A stretch of DNA of 64,000 nucleotides from Albidovulum sediminicola (GCF_025751575.1 NZ_JAOWLA010000004.1:1-64000); one strand, 5' to 3'; numbered from the stretch's first letter, positions 46,306-54,310 are shown. A program made the numbers and translations. The notes: generated from the letters alone by a model not told the origin.

Positions 46306-46374
46306 CATCGGGTGGCGGGGCGCATCCCCGCCGTCCGCCCTTCAAAAACCAAACCCCGTGAAAGGAATACGACA

Positions 46375-46533
46375 ATGCAGAAGACCCAGATGACCAAGAC
46401 CTACGGCAACGGCTTCGATCACATGGCCAACAAGCAGGCGCAGCGTGACTTCATCGCCTGGTGGAATGACCGGAGCCACTTTCCCTTCGCAGCGGCCGCC
46501 GAGCCGAAGCAGGACTTCGCCATGGCCGCCTGA
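46375..46533 (+). CDS. Small protein of unknown function (52 aa)
   Basis: 52 residues from ATG 46375 (AAAGGAAT upstream). Sequence begins MQKTQMTKTYGNGFDHMANK and continues with AQRDFIAWWNDRSHFPFAAAAE. It has an aromatic WW motif and an Ala-rich end, no signal or membrane segment. It is 69 bp after the osmC-like gene and ahead of a terminator, so it is probably the second gene of that unit. No family recognised. Confidence 0.6.
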   Translation: MQKTQMTKTYGNGFDHMANKQAQRDFIAWWNDRSHFPFAAAAEPKQDFAMAA

Positions 46534-46554
46534 TCCCCAACCCTGTTCCCCGTG

Positions 46555-46586
46555 AACGCCCGTGGTGAAAGCCGCGGGCGTTTTCG
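46555..46586 (+). terminator. Rho-independent terminator of the osmC-like unit
   Basis: AACGCCCGTGG / CCGCGGGCGTT 11-bp stem (one G-U) with a 6-nt loop, followed by TTCGT. Confidence 0.75.
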
Positions 46587-46620
46587 TCTGGGCCAGAGCC
46601 TCAGGGCGCCCGGGCGGGGC

Positions 46621-46667
46621 GATACAAATGAAACGCGCCGCCCGCAGGGACGAAGTCGTCCTGAAAC
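46621..46667 (+). promoter_or_regulatory. GAAAC-box array 3 (FAD enzyme promoter)
   Basis: GATAC (46621-46625) AAAT GAAAC (46630-46634), then exactly 28 bp, then CCTGAAAC ending at 46667. The first box has one mismatch. It lies between a terminator and the first FAD gene. Confidence 0.65.
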
Positions 46668-46714
46668 ACCGCGCCGCCAAGTTGCGACCAAGCAACCGAG
46701 AGCGGAGTGAAAAC

Positions 46715-47956
46715 ATGTCGAGATCTGTGGACCTTATCATCATCGGCGCCGGGCCGGCGGGTCTTGCCCTGAGCTGGTCCATGCGCCAGCGTGGCGTCGA
46801 TCACCTCGTGCTTGAACGGGGCAGGGTTGGTGAGCGCTGGCACAGCGAGCGCTGGCCCGGGCTTCGGCTGCTGACACCCAACTGGATGAATGCGCTGCCC
46901 GGTATGGCCACGGTCGGACCGGTGGGCGGCTTCATGTCCGCCAGCGATTTCGCCGGCCGTCTGACCCGTTACGGCACGCGCATCGCCGCGCCTGTGGTGA
47001 GCGGCTGCGCAGTGCAGTCGGTCACGCAGGATGGGGACGGATTTCGCGTGCTGTCCACCGCCGGGGAATGGCGGTGCCGCGCGTTGGTGATCGCGACCGG
47101 CGCCTGCGACCAGGCGGCGATCCCGGACTGGGCCTCGGCGCTGCCCCGCCAGGTTTGGCAGGTGGCGCCCAGCCACTATCGCGGACCCGACAGCCTGCCC
47201 CAAGGCAACGTGCTGGTGGTCGGCGCTTCCGCGACGGGGGCGCAACTGGCCTCCGAGATCCAGGCCAGCGGCAGGAAGGTGACGCTGTCGGTTGGCCGGC
47301 ATGTGCGGGCACCCCGCCGCTACCGTGGGCGCGATGTCTTCGACTGGCTTGACGGCAGCGGGTTCCTGAGGGAGGCGCGGTCACGCGCGACCTCTCGTCC
47401 GGTGGCGCTTCCCTCGCTCCAGCTTGTGGGCCGCCCGGACAATCGCGACATCGACCTTGCCATGCTGGCCGCGCAGGGCGTCAGGATCGCCGGTCGTGCC
47501 TTGGGCGTTTCGCAGGGGCGGGTCCGCTTTGCCCCGACGCTTGCCACGGAATGCGCGGCCTCCGAGGTGCGGCGGCGGAAGCTTCTGACGGTGATCGACC
47601 GTCACATCGCCGGCGCGGGGATCGAAGCCCCCAAAGATCCGCAGGCATGGGAGGCCCGCGTGCCCCCGGTCGCCCAATTCGCCGGTGCGGACTTGCCCAC
47701 GCAAGAGATCGCTACCGTGGTCTGGGCCACCGGTTTTCGGCGCAGCTATCCCTGGTTGCGGGTGCCGGTCCTCGATGCCGCTGGCGAGATCGTCAGCGAC
47801 GGCGGCGTGACGCCCGTGGATGGGCTTTTCACGCTGGGCCTGCCGTTCATGCGCCACCGCAGTTCGGCCTTCATCCACGGCTTCGGTCGTGACGCCGAGG
47901 CGATCGCCTCCGCCATTTCCCATCACCTCGACAAATGCGCCGCGCGCGCCGCCTGA
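46715..47956 (+). CDS. FAD/NAD(P)-binding oxidoreductase (flavin monooxygenase-like)
   Basis: 413 residues from ATG 46715. N-terminal FAD site LIIIGAGPAGLALSWSMRQRGVDHLVLE (residues 6-33), then GERWHSERWPGLRLLTPNW, typical of CzcO/FMO-like enzymes, and the second nucleotide site NVLVVGASATGAQLASEI at about 167-184. VVWATGFRRSYPWL is the conserved ATGF box. It is likely an NADPH-dependent flavin monooxygenase or a dithiol/sulfide-type oxidoreductase; the substrate is unknown. First of two FAD genes in one unit. Confidence 0.82.
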   Translation: MSRSVDLIIIGAGPAGLALSWSMRQRGVDHLVLERGRVGERWHSERWPGLRLLTPNWMNALPGMATVGPVGGFMSASDFAGRLTRYGTRIAAPVVSGCAVQSVTQDGDGFRVLSTAGEWRCRALVIATGACDQAAIPDWASALPRQVWQVAPSHYRGPDSLPQGNVLVVGASATGAQLASEIQASGRKVTLSVGRHVRAPRRYRGRDVFDWLDGSGFLREARSRATSRPVALPSLQLVGRPDNRDIDLAMLAAQGVRIAGRALGVSQGRVRFAPTLATECAASEVRRRKLLTVIDRHIAGAGIEAPKDPQAWEARVPPVAQFAGADLPTQEIATVVWATGFRRSYPWLRVPVLDAAGEIVSDGGVTPVDGLFTLGLPFMRHRSSAFIHGFGRDAEAIASAISHHLDKCAARAA

Positions 47957-47967
47957 AAGGACTGACC

Positions 47968-49125
47968 ATGACCGAAAGACTGCAAACGAACCGTTACGAT
48001 GCCATCGTCGTTGGCGCCCGCTGTGCCGGTGCCGCGACCGCGCTTTTGCTTGCTCGGCAGGGGGCGAGGGTGCTTGTCGTCGATCACGACAGCCCCGGCA
48101 CCGACACGATGTCGACCCATGCGCTGATGCGCGGCGCGGTGATCCAGCTTCACAGATGGGGCCTGCTCGACCCGATCGCCCGGGCCGGGACACCCGCGAT
48201 CCGCCGCACCAGCTTCATTTACGAGGATCAGGCGGTGGACGTGGACATCAAGCCCGAGCATGGCATCGACGCGCTTTACGCGCCGCGCCGTAGCCTGCTG
48301 GACGCGACACTGGCCGAGGCCGCCGCCGCCGCGGGGGCAGAGCTTCGCTACCGTACCGGCTGCGTGGGCCTGCTGCGGGCGGAGGACGGCCGCGTTCTTG
48401 GCGTAACGCTGCGGACCCCGTCAGGCGCGACCGAGGATGTGCACGCGGACATCGTCATCGGCGCGGACGGCCGCCGCTCGACCGTGGCGCGTCATGTCGG
48501 TGCGCAGATCACGCGGCGGGCGCAAAACAGCATCGGCTGCGTCTACGCCTATATGGGCGGCCTGCCCGAGCGCGGCTACCGCTGGCACTTCGCGCCGGGG
48601 GCGGCGGGCGGGATCATCCCGACAAACGAGGGCCTTTCCTGCGTCTTCGCCGCCGTCACACCGGCGGTCTTGGCCGAGGCGCGCGCGAGCGGCGATGCTG
48701 GCCATGCCGCGCTGATCGCGCGCCACCTGCCGGTTCTGTCCGAGGAACTGGCGAATGCCGTCCCGGCAGAGCGTCCCGTCACCTTCCCGGGCAGCTACGG
48801 CTATTTCCGGCAGTCGGCGGGGCCGGGTTGGGCCTTGGTCGGGGACGCAGGCTACTTTCGCGACCCCCTGACCGCGCATGGGATCACCGATGCGCTGCGC
48901 GATGCCGAGGTGCTGGCCAACGCCGTGATCCAGGGAACCGTCGTCGGCTACCCGACGCTGCGCGAGGCGCTGTCGTCGGAGTTCTTCGATATCACCGACC
49001 GGATTGCCGCGCTTACCTGGTCGATGGAGGAGATCCAGCAACTGCACCGCAGGCTGAACAAGGCGATGAAGGCCAATCAGGACTGGATCGCCGCGCAGGA
49101 CGGATCGCTGCGCCAAGCCGCCTGA
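47968..49125 (+). CDS. FAD-dependent monooxygenase-like protein (group A)
   Basis: 385 residues. FAD site DAIVVGARCAGAATALLLARQGARVLVVD (10-38), the DG motif VIGADGRRSTVAR at about 168, and the GD motif WALVGDAGYFRDPLTAHGITDALRDAE near 290. It resembles p-hydroxybenzoate hydroxylase and geranylgeranyl reductase-like flavoproteins. Substrate unknown. Starts 11 bp after the first FAD gene, so they form an operon ending at a clear terminator. Confidence 0.82.
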   Translation: MTERLQTNRYDAIVVGARCAGAATALLLARQGARVLVVDHDSPGTDTMSTHALMRGAVIQLHRWGLLDPIARAGTPAIRRTSFIYEDQAVDVDIKPEHGIDALYAPRRSLLDATLAEAAAAAGAELRYRTGCVGLLRAEDGRVLGVTLRTPSGATEDVHADIVIGADGRRSTVARHVGAQITRRAQNSIGCVYAYMGGLPERGYRWHFAPGAAGGIIPTNEGLSCVFAAVTPAVLAEARASGDAGHAALIARHLPVLSEELANAVPAERPVTFPGSYGYFRQSAGPGWALVGDAGYFRDPLTAHGITDALRDAEVLANAVIQGTVVGYPTLREALSSEFFDITDRIAALTWSMEEIQQLHRRLNKAMKANQDWIAAQDGSLRQAA

Positions 49126-49145
49126 GGCGGCATGGAACGCAAGGC

Positions 49146-49175
49146 AAGGCTCGCCCGCAGGGGCGAGCCTTTTCG
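49146..49175 (+). terminator. Rho-independent terminator of the FAD operon
   Basis: AAGGCTCGCCC GCAG GGGCGAGCCTT stem followed by TTCG. It is 20 nt after the stop codon. Symmetry allows it to work on both strands. Confidence 0.85.
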
Positions 49176-49216
49176 CTGTCCCGCGCGGACGCCGGCAGAC
49201 AGACCCGGTGCCCGGC

Positions 49217-49247
49217 AAAAGAAAAGACCCGCCGTGAAAGGCGGGTC
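49217..49247 (-). terminator. Rho-independent terminator of the DUF1127-like gene
   Basis: Minus strand: GACCCGCC / GGCGGGTC 8-bp stem with 6-nt loop, followed by TTTTCTTTT. Confidence 0.85.
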
Positions 49248-49275
49248 AGTCAGGGAGGAAGAAGGGGAAAGCGGC

Positions 49276-49425
49276 TCAGATGCGGTGGGCCAGGCGCGAT
49301 GCGTGATCGAGGTGAAGGCCGACGTCGCGGGCCAGCCAGGGCTCGAGATGCCGCATCGAGCGGTAAAGGGCGCGGGCCTCGCGGCGGTTGACCAGGGCGG
49401 TGTGCAGTTCGTTCAGGGCTTTCAT
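49276..49425 (-). CDS. DUF1127-like microprotein (49 aa)
   Basis: 49 residues: MKALNELHTALVNRREARAL, then YRSMRHLEPWLARDVGLHLD and HASRLAHRI. A Shine-Dalgarno GGAGAG precedes the ATG and a strong terminator follows, which support a real gene. The LYRSMRHLEPWLARDVGL core recalls DUF1127 proteins (small, basic, usually ELARLDDRLLRDIGL). It is divergent from the truncated hemoglobin gene, and its upstream region holds a degenerate GAAAC array. DUF1127 proteins in alphaproteobacteria affect RNA turnover and phosphate or stress responses. Confidence 0.7.
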   Translation of the reverse strand: MKALNELHTALVNRREARALYRSMRHLEPWLARDVGLHLDHASRLAHRI

Positions 49426-49474
49426 CGTGTCTCTCCGGGGTTCGTTTTCGATGGAGCCACTATCGCCCCGCCGC

Positions 49475-49521
49475 GTTTCAGCCTGATATCCGCGGCCTTG
49501 CGATCATGCTTCAATTGCAGC
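49475..49521 (-). promoter_or_regulatory. GAAAC-box array 6 (DUF1127-like gene, minus strand)
   Basis: Read on the minus strand: GCTGC (49517-49521) AATT GAAGC (49508-49512), exactly 28 bp, then GCTGAAAC with GAAAC at 49475-49479. The third box and the 28-bp spacing are exact; the first two boxes are degenerate. Confidence 0.45.
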
Positions 49522-49539
49522 GCCAGTCGGTGCGGCTCT

Positions 49540-49586
49540 GAAACATTTGAAACGTGGCACCCCCTTTCCCGACACAGAGCTGAAAC
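49540..49586 (+). promoter_or_regulatory. GAAAC-box array 4 (truncated hemoglobin operon)
   Basis: GAAAC (49540-49544) ATTT GAAAC (49549-49553), 28 bp, GCTGAAAC ending at 49586. All three boxes are exact. CGACACAGAGCT precedes the third box, matching CGACACCACGCT in array 5 at the same place. Confidence 0.75.
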
Positions 49587-49720
49587 ATGGCGAAGAAATG
49601 CTGGGGGGCGGGAACGAATTGAAAAACTTGCCAAAAGGGCCGGGTTTGACCATGCTCGACGTTATAACGAAAACGGATGTCGGCGACCAAAAGGCCCTCG
49701 CGGGCCAGGAGGGTGTTCCC

Positions 49721-50077
49721 ATGACAAAGTCGCTTTTCGAGAAATACGGTGGGTTCTCGGTCGTCAGCAAGATCGTGCTCGACCTGTACGACCGGCTTCT
49801 GGACGACGACGAGGTCGGGCCGTTCTTCGACGAGGTGGAAATGGCCCGCATCGTCGATCACCAGACCAAGTTCGTGTCGTCGCTGATGGGCGGGCCCGCG
49901 TCCTACACGGATGACCAGATATCGCGGATGCATGCGCGGCTGACGATCACGAACGCGCATTTCGATACGCTCCAGGGCATCCTGCTTCAAACGCTTCTGG
50001 ATCATGGCGTCAGTGAGGAGGACGCCGCCGCGATCGCCGCCGCGTTCGAGGCCCGTCGCACTCTGGTGGTGGAGTAG
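49721..50077 (+). CDS. Truncated hemoglobin, group I
   Basis: 118 residues from ATG 49721 (CCAGGAGGG eight bases before); the frame stays open upstream but the family begins at LFEKYGGFSVVSKIVLDLYDR. Features of TrHbI: Tyr B10 in VLDLYDRLL, glycine motif, proximal His in TITNAHFDTL. It binds NO or O2 at heme. It is four bases ahead of the cyclase gene, followed by a kinase and a regulator, which suggests it is a separate heme sensor for that unit or an NO dioxygenase controlled by it. Confidence 0.9.
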   Translation: MTKSLFEKYGGFSVVSKIVLDLYDRLLDDDEVGPFFDEVEMARIVDHQTKFVSSLMGGPASYTDDQISRMHARLTITNAHFDTLQGILLQTLLDHGVSEEDAAAIAAAFEARRTLVVE

Positions 50078-50081
50078 GCTC

Positions 50082-51131
50082 TTGTCGATAGCCGCGATCA
50101 ACGAACAGCTCTTGCGCGCCATCGGGGTCGGTGTCGCGCTTCTTGACCTCGAAACGCTGCGTCTGCGATTCTACAACGACACATTCCGCGAATGGTTCGG
50201 AGAGATCGAGGTTGGCCAGCACATGACCGACCTCTTTTCCGGCCTTGACGCCGAGGCGCTGAAGGCCGGGCTGTCGGGAGAGGGGCGCTATGCCACCGAA
50301 ACCAGCTTTCGCCTGCGCCGCCGCACCATGACCGTCGCACTGTCGTTCAACCGCGCGCTGGAGAATGATGAGGCGATCGCCGTCCTCGTCTGCCAGAACA
50401 TCTCCCGCATCAAGGAGTTGGAGTCGATGATCGACTCCTACTCCATGATGGTCGAGCGCAACACGCGCGAGATCAAGCGCGAGAAGGAGCAGGTCGAGAA
50501 GCTGCTGCTCAACATGATGCCGCGCTCGGTCTACGAGGAATACAAGACCTTCGGCATCGTGACGCCGCGGCTATACGATCCGGTCGCGGTGCTTTGCCTC
50601 GACTTCATCGGCTTTGCGGGCATGGTCACGGCGCATGATCCGGGCGTGATCGTCAGCGAATTGAACGACATCTACACGGCCTTTGACCGGATCGGCGAAC
50701 AGTTCGGCTGCGCGCGTATCCGCGCGGTCGGCGATTTCTACATCGCGATGGCGGGGATGCCTGACCCGACCGATGATTACGCACAATCCGCCGCCAGTGC
50801 CGCCGTCCGTTTCATCCGCTACCTGAAGCAACGCAACGAAACCCACCCGATCCAGTGGACCGCCCGTGTCGGCATCGCGGCGGGGCCGGTGGTGGGATCG
50901 GTCGTGGGGGTGCAGAAATACATCTACGATGTCTTCGGCGGCGCCGTCATCCACGCCAGCCGCCTGCGCTACTTCGCCAATCCCATGTGCATCGTCGCGA
51001 ACCGCGCCCTGACCGATCAGCTTGACGACAGGTTCGTCGCCCATGCCGAGGGCAAGATCGAGCTTGCGGACGAACAGCCCGAGGAGGTCTTCAAGATCGA
51101 GGCGGAGGTGCAGGCCTCTGGCGGGGGCTGA
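50082..51131 (+). CDS. PAS-class III nucleotide cyclase, soluble guanylate cyclase-like
   Basis: 349 residues from TTG 50082. N-terminal PAS-like domain (about 5-112), a signalling helix with KEKEQVEKLLLNMMPRSVYE (close to the linker of eukaryotic NO-sensing guanylate cyclase), then a class III cyclase domain. The metal Asp pair is present (Asp174 in LCLDFIGF, Asp218 in AVGDFYIAM) and Arg294 in ASR. The catalytic Asn is replaced by Ile290 (AVIHASR) and the base-binding Lys by Arg214. It may be a weak or inactive cyclase, or use another substrate. Encoded between the hemoglobin and the hybrid kinase. Confidence 0.85.
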   Translation: MSIAAINEQLLRAIGVGVALLDLETLRLRFYNDTFREWFGEIEVGQHMTDLFSGLDAEALKAGLSGEGRYATETSFRLRRRTMTVALSFNRALENDEAIAVLVCQNISRIKELESMIDSYSMMVERNTREIKREKEQVEKLLLNMMPRSVYEEYKTFGIVTPRLYDPVAVLCLDFIGFAGMVTAHDPGVIVSELNDIYTAFDRIGEQFGCARIRAVGDFYIAMAGMPDPTDDYAQSAASAAVRFIRYLKQRNETHPIQWTARVGIAAGPVVGSVVGVQKYIYDVFGGAVIHASRLRYFANPMCIVANRALTDQLDDRFVAHAEGKIELADEQPEEVFKIEAEVQASGGG

Positions 51132-51133
51132 CG

Positions 51134-53059
51134 ATGGCCGTGCGGTTCGATCCCTCCGTGCCCGACGCGCCGCTGGCCGACACTGCGGACGGACGGGGCT
51201 CGGACATCCTGGACGAGGTGATCGACGCGCTCTCCGAAGGGCTCGCGGTCTTCAACGAAGACGCCATGCTGATCCGGCTCAACGCGGGATTCCGCGCCAT
51301 GAACCCGCAGATCGCGGAGCTTTTGCAGCCCGGCCTCAGCTGGGACATCCTCCTGCGGGAATGGGTCGGGCGTGGCGGCATGCCGCCGTCGGCCCGGGAA
51401 AGGCTTGCCTGGATGGAAGCGCGGCTGGCCAGTGGCGAACCCGGGACAATGCCCATCGAGTTCGAGACGAGCGGTCACGTCTTTGAGGTCCTGATGCGCG
51501 CGACCGCGACCGGCGGTTTCGTCCTGGTCCAGAACGACATCACCGACCGGCGCAGCTTCGAGGAGACCGAGCGCGAGGCGGACATGCTGCTGCGCCAGGT
51601 GCTGGAAGCCTGCCCGGCGAACATCGTGATGACGCGCGTCGGCGACGGGGAGGTCATCTACCGCACCCCCGCCGCAACCGAGCTTCTGGGCACCGGCAAG
51701 CGCCCCAACGGCATCTTTTCCTCCCGCGAGGAGCGGGCGGACTTCATCACCGCGCTGCTGCCCGATGGCCGTGTCGATGATATGACCGTCACCGGCGTCA
51801 AGGCCGACGGAACGCGCTTTCCCTGCATGATCTCGGCCCGGCTGATCGACTACCGGGGCGAGGACGTGATGGTCTCCACCACCGTCGACATCAGCAAGGA
51901 GGTCGAACTGCGCCGCCGTCTGGCCGAGCAGCGCGAACAGATCTTCCAGGCCGAGAAGATGTCCGCTTTGGGCGAGCTTCTGGCGGGCGTGGCGCATGAG
52001 TTGAACAACCCGCTCTCCGTCGTCGTCGGGCACGCCCTGATGCTGCGGGACGAGAGCATTGCGCCCGAAACGCTCCGCCGTGTCGAGAAGATCAGCGAGG
52101 CCGCCGAGCGCTGCGCCAAGATCGTCAAATCCTTCCTGGCGATGGCTCGGCAGCAGCCCGCGCGGCTGGTGCCGATCGACGTGAACGACACGCTCGAAAT
52201 CGCCATCGATGCGCTTCAGAACGGGGCCGACGGGGTTACGACACCGATCGAGACCGATTTCGCGGCAGACCTGCCGCCGATCCGGGGGGATGCGCACCAG
52301 ATCGCACAGATCCTCATCAACCTCGTGACCAATGCCGATCAGGCGATCGTCGAAAGCGGCAAGGGCGACCAGATCCGCATCACCGCGCGTCACGACGGCG
52401 GTGCCGACATGCTGGAGATCACGGTCGCCGACAACGGCCCCGGCATCCCGAACGCGATCCAGGGCCGCGTGTTCGACCCGCTTTTTACGACGAAGCCCGT
52501 GGGGTCGGGCACGGGCATCGGGTTGGCGCTTTGCCACCGGATCGTCACCGCGCATTCGGGGCAGATCCGGGTCATGCCCGACAAGGGCACCGGGGCGGTG
52601 ATCGTCGTTCGCCTGCCCACCACGACTGACGCGGATGCGGGAACGGTCACCGGCCCCGCCAGCATCGTCGGCCAGTCCAAGGGGCGCGTTCTGGTCGTGG
52701 ATGACGAAGACGATGTCTCTGATCTGATCCGGGAGATCCTTGTCCGAGACGGGTTCGAGGTTGCGGTCGCGGGCACGGCCGAGGCCGCGCTTGCCATGAC
52801 CGACTCGCAGGACTTCGCCCTGATCCTGACCGATCTGAACATGCCCGGGATGGGCGGGCGAGGGTTCTACGAAACCCTGCTGCGCAACCGTCCTTCGCTG
52901 GCCCGGCGTGTGGGTTTTGTCACCGGCGACACGATGAGCCCGCAGGCCCGCGGGTTTCTGGATGGGGCAGGGCGGCCCTGCCTTGAAAAGCCGATCGCCC
53001 CGTCGGAGCTGCGCAAGCTCGCGCAGTCCATGCTGGGCAATCACGGGGATAGGGCATGA
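51134..53059 (+). CDS. PAS-PAS hybrid sensor histidine kinase with C-terminal receiver
   Basis: 641 residues, soluble (no membrane segment). Two PAS domains (about 20-140 and 150-265, the second ending VDISKEVELRRRL), HisKA with His288 in AGVAHELNNPLSVVVG, HATPase (NLVTNADQAI, VADNGPGIP, GTGIGLALCHRI) to about 495, and a complete receiver (about 515-635: VVDDEDD, TDLNMPG, VTGD, EKP). No heme or Cys sensor motif is visible, so the signal may come from a partner such as the hemoglobin. It is 2 bp after the cyclase and overlaps the regulator by 4 bp. Confidence 0.92.
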   Translation: MAVRFDPSVPDAPLADTADGRGSDILDEVIDALSEGLAVFNEDAMLIRLNAGFRAMNPQIAELLQPGLSWDILLREWVGRGGMPPSARERLAWMEARLASGEPGTMPIEFETSGHVFEVLMRATATGGFVLVQNDITDRRSFEETEREADMLLRQVLEACPANIVMTRVGDGEVIYRTPAATELLGTGKRPNGIFSSREERADFITALLPDGRVDDMTVTGVKADGTRFPCMISARLIDYRGEDVMVSTTVDISKEVELRRRLAEQREQIFQAEKMSALGELLAGVAHELNNPLSVVVGHALMLRDESIAPETLRRVEKISEAAERCAKIVKSFLAMARQQPARLVPIDVNDTLEIAIDALQNGADGVTTPIETDFAADLPPIRGDAHQIAQILINLVTNADQAIVESGKGDQIRITARHDGGADMLEITVADNGPGIPNAIQGRVFDPLFTTKPVGSGTGIGLALCHRIVTAHSGQIRVMPDKGTGAVIVVRLPTTTDADAGTVTGPASIVGQSKGRVLVVDDEDDVSDLIREILVRDGFEVAVAGTAEAALAMTDSQDFALILTDLNMPGMGGRGFYETLLRNRPSLARRVGFVTGDTMSPQARGFLDGAGRPCLEKPIAPSELRKLAQSMLGNHGDRA

Positions 53060-53757
53060 GCGATCACATCCTCATCTGCGATGACGAACGCGAACTGCGC
53101 GAGATGCTGGCGGAATACCTGGGCAAGCGGGGCTTTCGCACCAGCCTGGCCGCCCAGGCCGAAGAACTGCGCGCGGCGCTTGCGCGGGAAAAGCCCGACC
53201 TGATCCTTCTGGATATCAACATGCCGGGCGAGGACGGGCTGTCGGTGCTGCGCAGCCTTCAGGGGCCGGATGCGCCCCATGTCATCATGCTGACCGCGGC
53301 GGGCGAGGTGGTCGACCGGGTCGTCGGGCTTGAGATGGGGGCGGACGACTATCTGGCCAAGCCCGTCGACCTGCGGGAGCTTGCCTCGCGCATCAAGGCG
53401 GTGCTGCGCCGCCGCGTCACCGCCGCCGCCGCCGAACCCGCGAGCGAGCGCACGCGCTTCCGCTTCGGCAAGACCTGGCTTGACCTCGAGGCGGCGAAGC
53501 TACTGGATGATGAGGGGAACGAGGTGCCGCTGACCTCGATGGAGTTCAATCTTCTCAAGCTCTTCGCCCGCAACCGTGGACGTGTCCTCAATCGCGACCA
53601 GATCCTGGAGGGCGCGCATGACCGCGCCTGGGATCCCTTCGACCGCTCGATCGATATCCGTATCTCGCGCCTGCGCAAGAAGATCGAGCTCAACCCGCAG
53701 AAGCCCGAGATCATCCGCACCGTGCGCGGCGTGGGCTATATCTACGACCCTTCCTGA
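53056..53757 (+). CDS. OmpR-family response regulator
   Basis: 233 residues. Receiver with Asp53 in LLDINMPGED and Lys in YLAKPVDLREL, and a winged-helix Trans_reg_C domain (about 135-230: LTSMEFNLLKLFARNRGRVLNRDQIL, RSIDIRISRLRKKIE, IRTVRGVGYIYDP). It is coupled to the hybrid kinase and is the most plausible binder of the GAAAC direct-repeat arrays; OmpR-type proteins bind direct repeats. Array 5 begins inside its stop codon. Confidence 0.94.
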   Translation: MSDHILICDDERELREMLAEYLGKRGFRTSLAAQAEELRAALAREKPDLILLDINMPGEDGLSVLRSLQGPDAPHVIMLTAAGEVVDRVVGLEMGADDYLAKPVDLRELASRIKAVLRRRVTAAAAEPASERTRFRFGKTWLDLEAAKLLDDEGNEVPLTSMEFNLLKLFARNRGRVLNRDQILEGAHDRAWDPFDRSIDIRISRLRKKIELNPQKPEIIRTVRGVGYIYDPS

Positions 53758-53802
53758 AACAACTGAAACCCTGAGCGGCCCCGCGCGACACCACGCTGAA
53801 AC
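53756..53802 (+). promoter_or_regulatory. GAAAC-box array 5 (globin/cysK unit)
   Basis: GAAAC (53756-53760) AACT GAAAC (53765-53769), 28 bp, GCTGAAAC ending at 53802. All boxes exact. It overlaps the stop codon of the response regulator and lies 48 bp before the globin start. Confidence 0.75.
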
Positions 53803-53849
53803 GGGCCGCAGGCAAGGTGATGGCATCAACCGCAAGGAAGGATGCCACC

Positions 53850-54284
53850 ATGAGCCTGACACCTGAGATGATCGCGACGGTCCGGAACAGCTGGACGGCG
53901 CTGTCGATGGACCCCGACACCCTGACGCGGACCTTCTACGCGGAGCTTTTCCGCATCGCACCGGAAGTGCGGCCGATGTTCGCGGGGACAGACCTGCAAT
54001 CCCAGCGCCGCAAGCTTGCCGCCGCGATCGCGATGGTCGTGCACCGGGCGGACAACCTTGCGGCCATCGTGCCCGCGCTTGAGGACCTTGGCCGCCGGCA
54101 TGTCGGCTACGGCGTTTCCGACGCGCAATATGACGCGGTCGGCCGCGCCCTGATCCATGCCATCGCCGCCTTCCACGGCCCCTCGTTTACTCCCGCCATC
54201 CAGGAAGCCTGGGTCGCGGCCTACACGGCTGTCGCCTCGGCGATGCAGGCAGGCGCCGCGACCGCGTTCCGGAAATCCGCCTGA
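53850..54284 (+). CDS. Single-domain globin (flavohemoglobin-type)
   Basis: 144 residues from ATG 53850. Globin fold with Tyr B10 in TFYAELFRIAPEVRPMF and proximal His in DLGRRHVGYGV, as in bacterial hemoglobins and the globin part of Hmp; there is no flavin domain. It likely binds O2 or NO. It is the second globin of the cluster and is under array 5, immediately downstream of the regulator. Confidence 0.9.
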   Translation: MSLTPEMIATVRNSWTALSMDPDTLTRTFYAELFRIAPEVRPMFAGTDLQSQRRKLAAAIAMVVHRADNLAAIVPALEDLGRRHVGYGVSDAQYDAVGRALIHAIAAFHGPSFTPAIQEAWVAAYTAVASAMQAGAATAFRKSA

Positions 54285-54310
54285 CCCTCACCCCAGAAAG
54301 GAGAAATCCA

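Noticed and set aside
44101-46308. A 735-codon antisense open frame across ygjV-like, dsrE, rhodanese and osmC
   Set aside because: Three recognisable families plus ribosome sites lie on the plus strand; the antisense protein is low-complexity and has no similarity.
49554-49581. Reading the first GAAAC pair as -35 and CGACAC as -10 of an ECF sigma promoter
   Set aside because: CGACAC is shared only by arrays 4 and 5, while arrays 2, 3 and 6 have other bases there. A regulator site explains the pair repeat better, although a sigma factor cannot be excluded.
44004-53802. CRISPR array formed by GAAAC repeats
   Set aside because: The boxes are 5 bp, occur in short clusters at promoters kilobases apart and lack spacer-repeat periodicity. 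CRISPR repeats often end in GAAAC, but nothing else fits and no cas gene is present.
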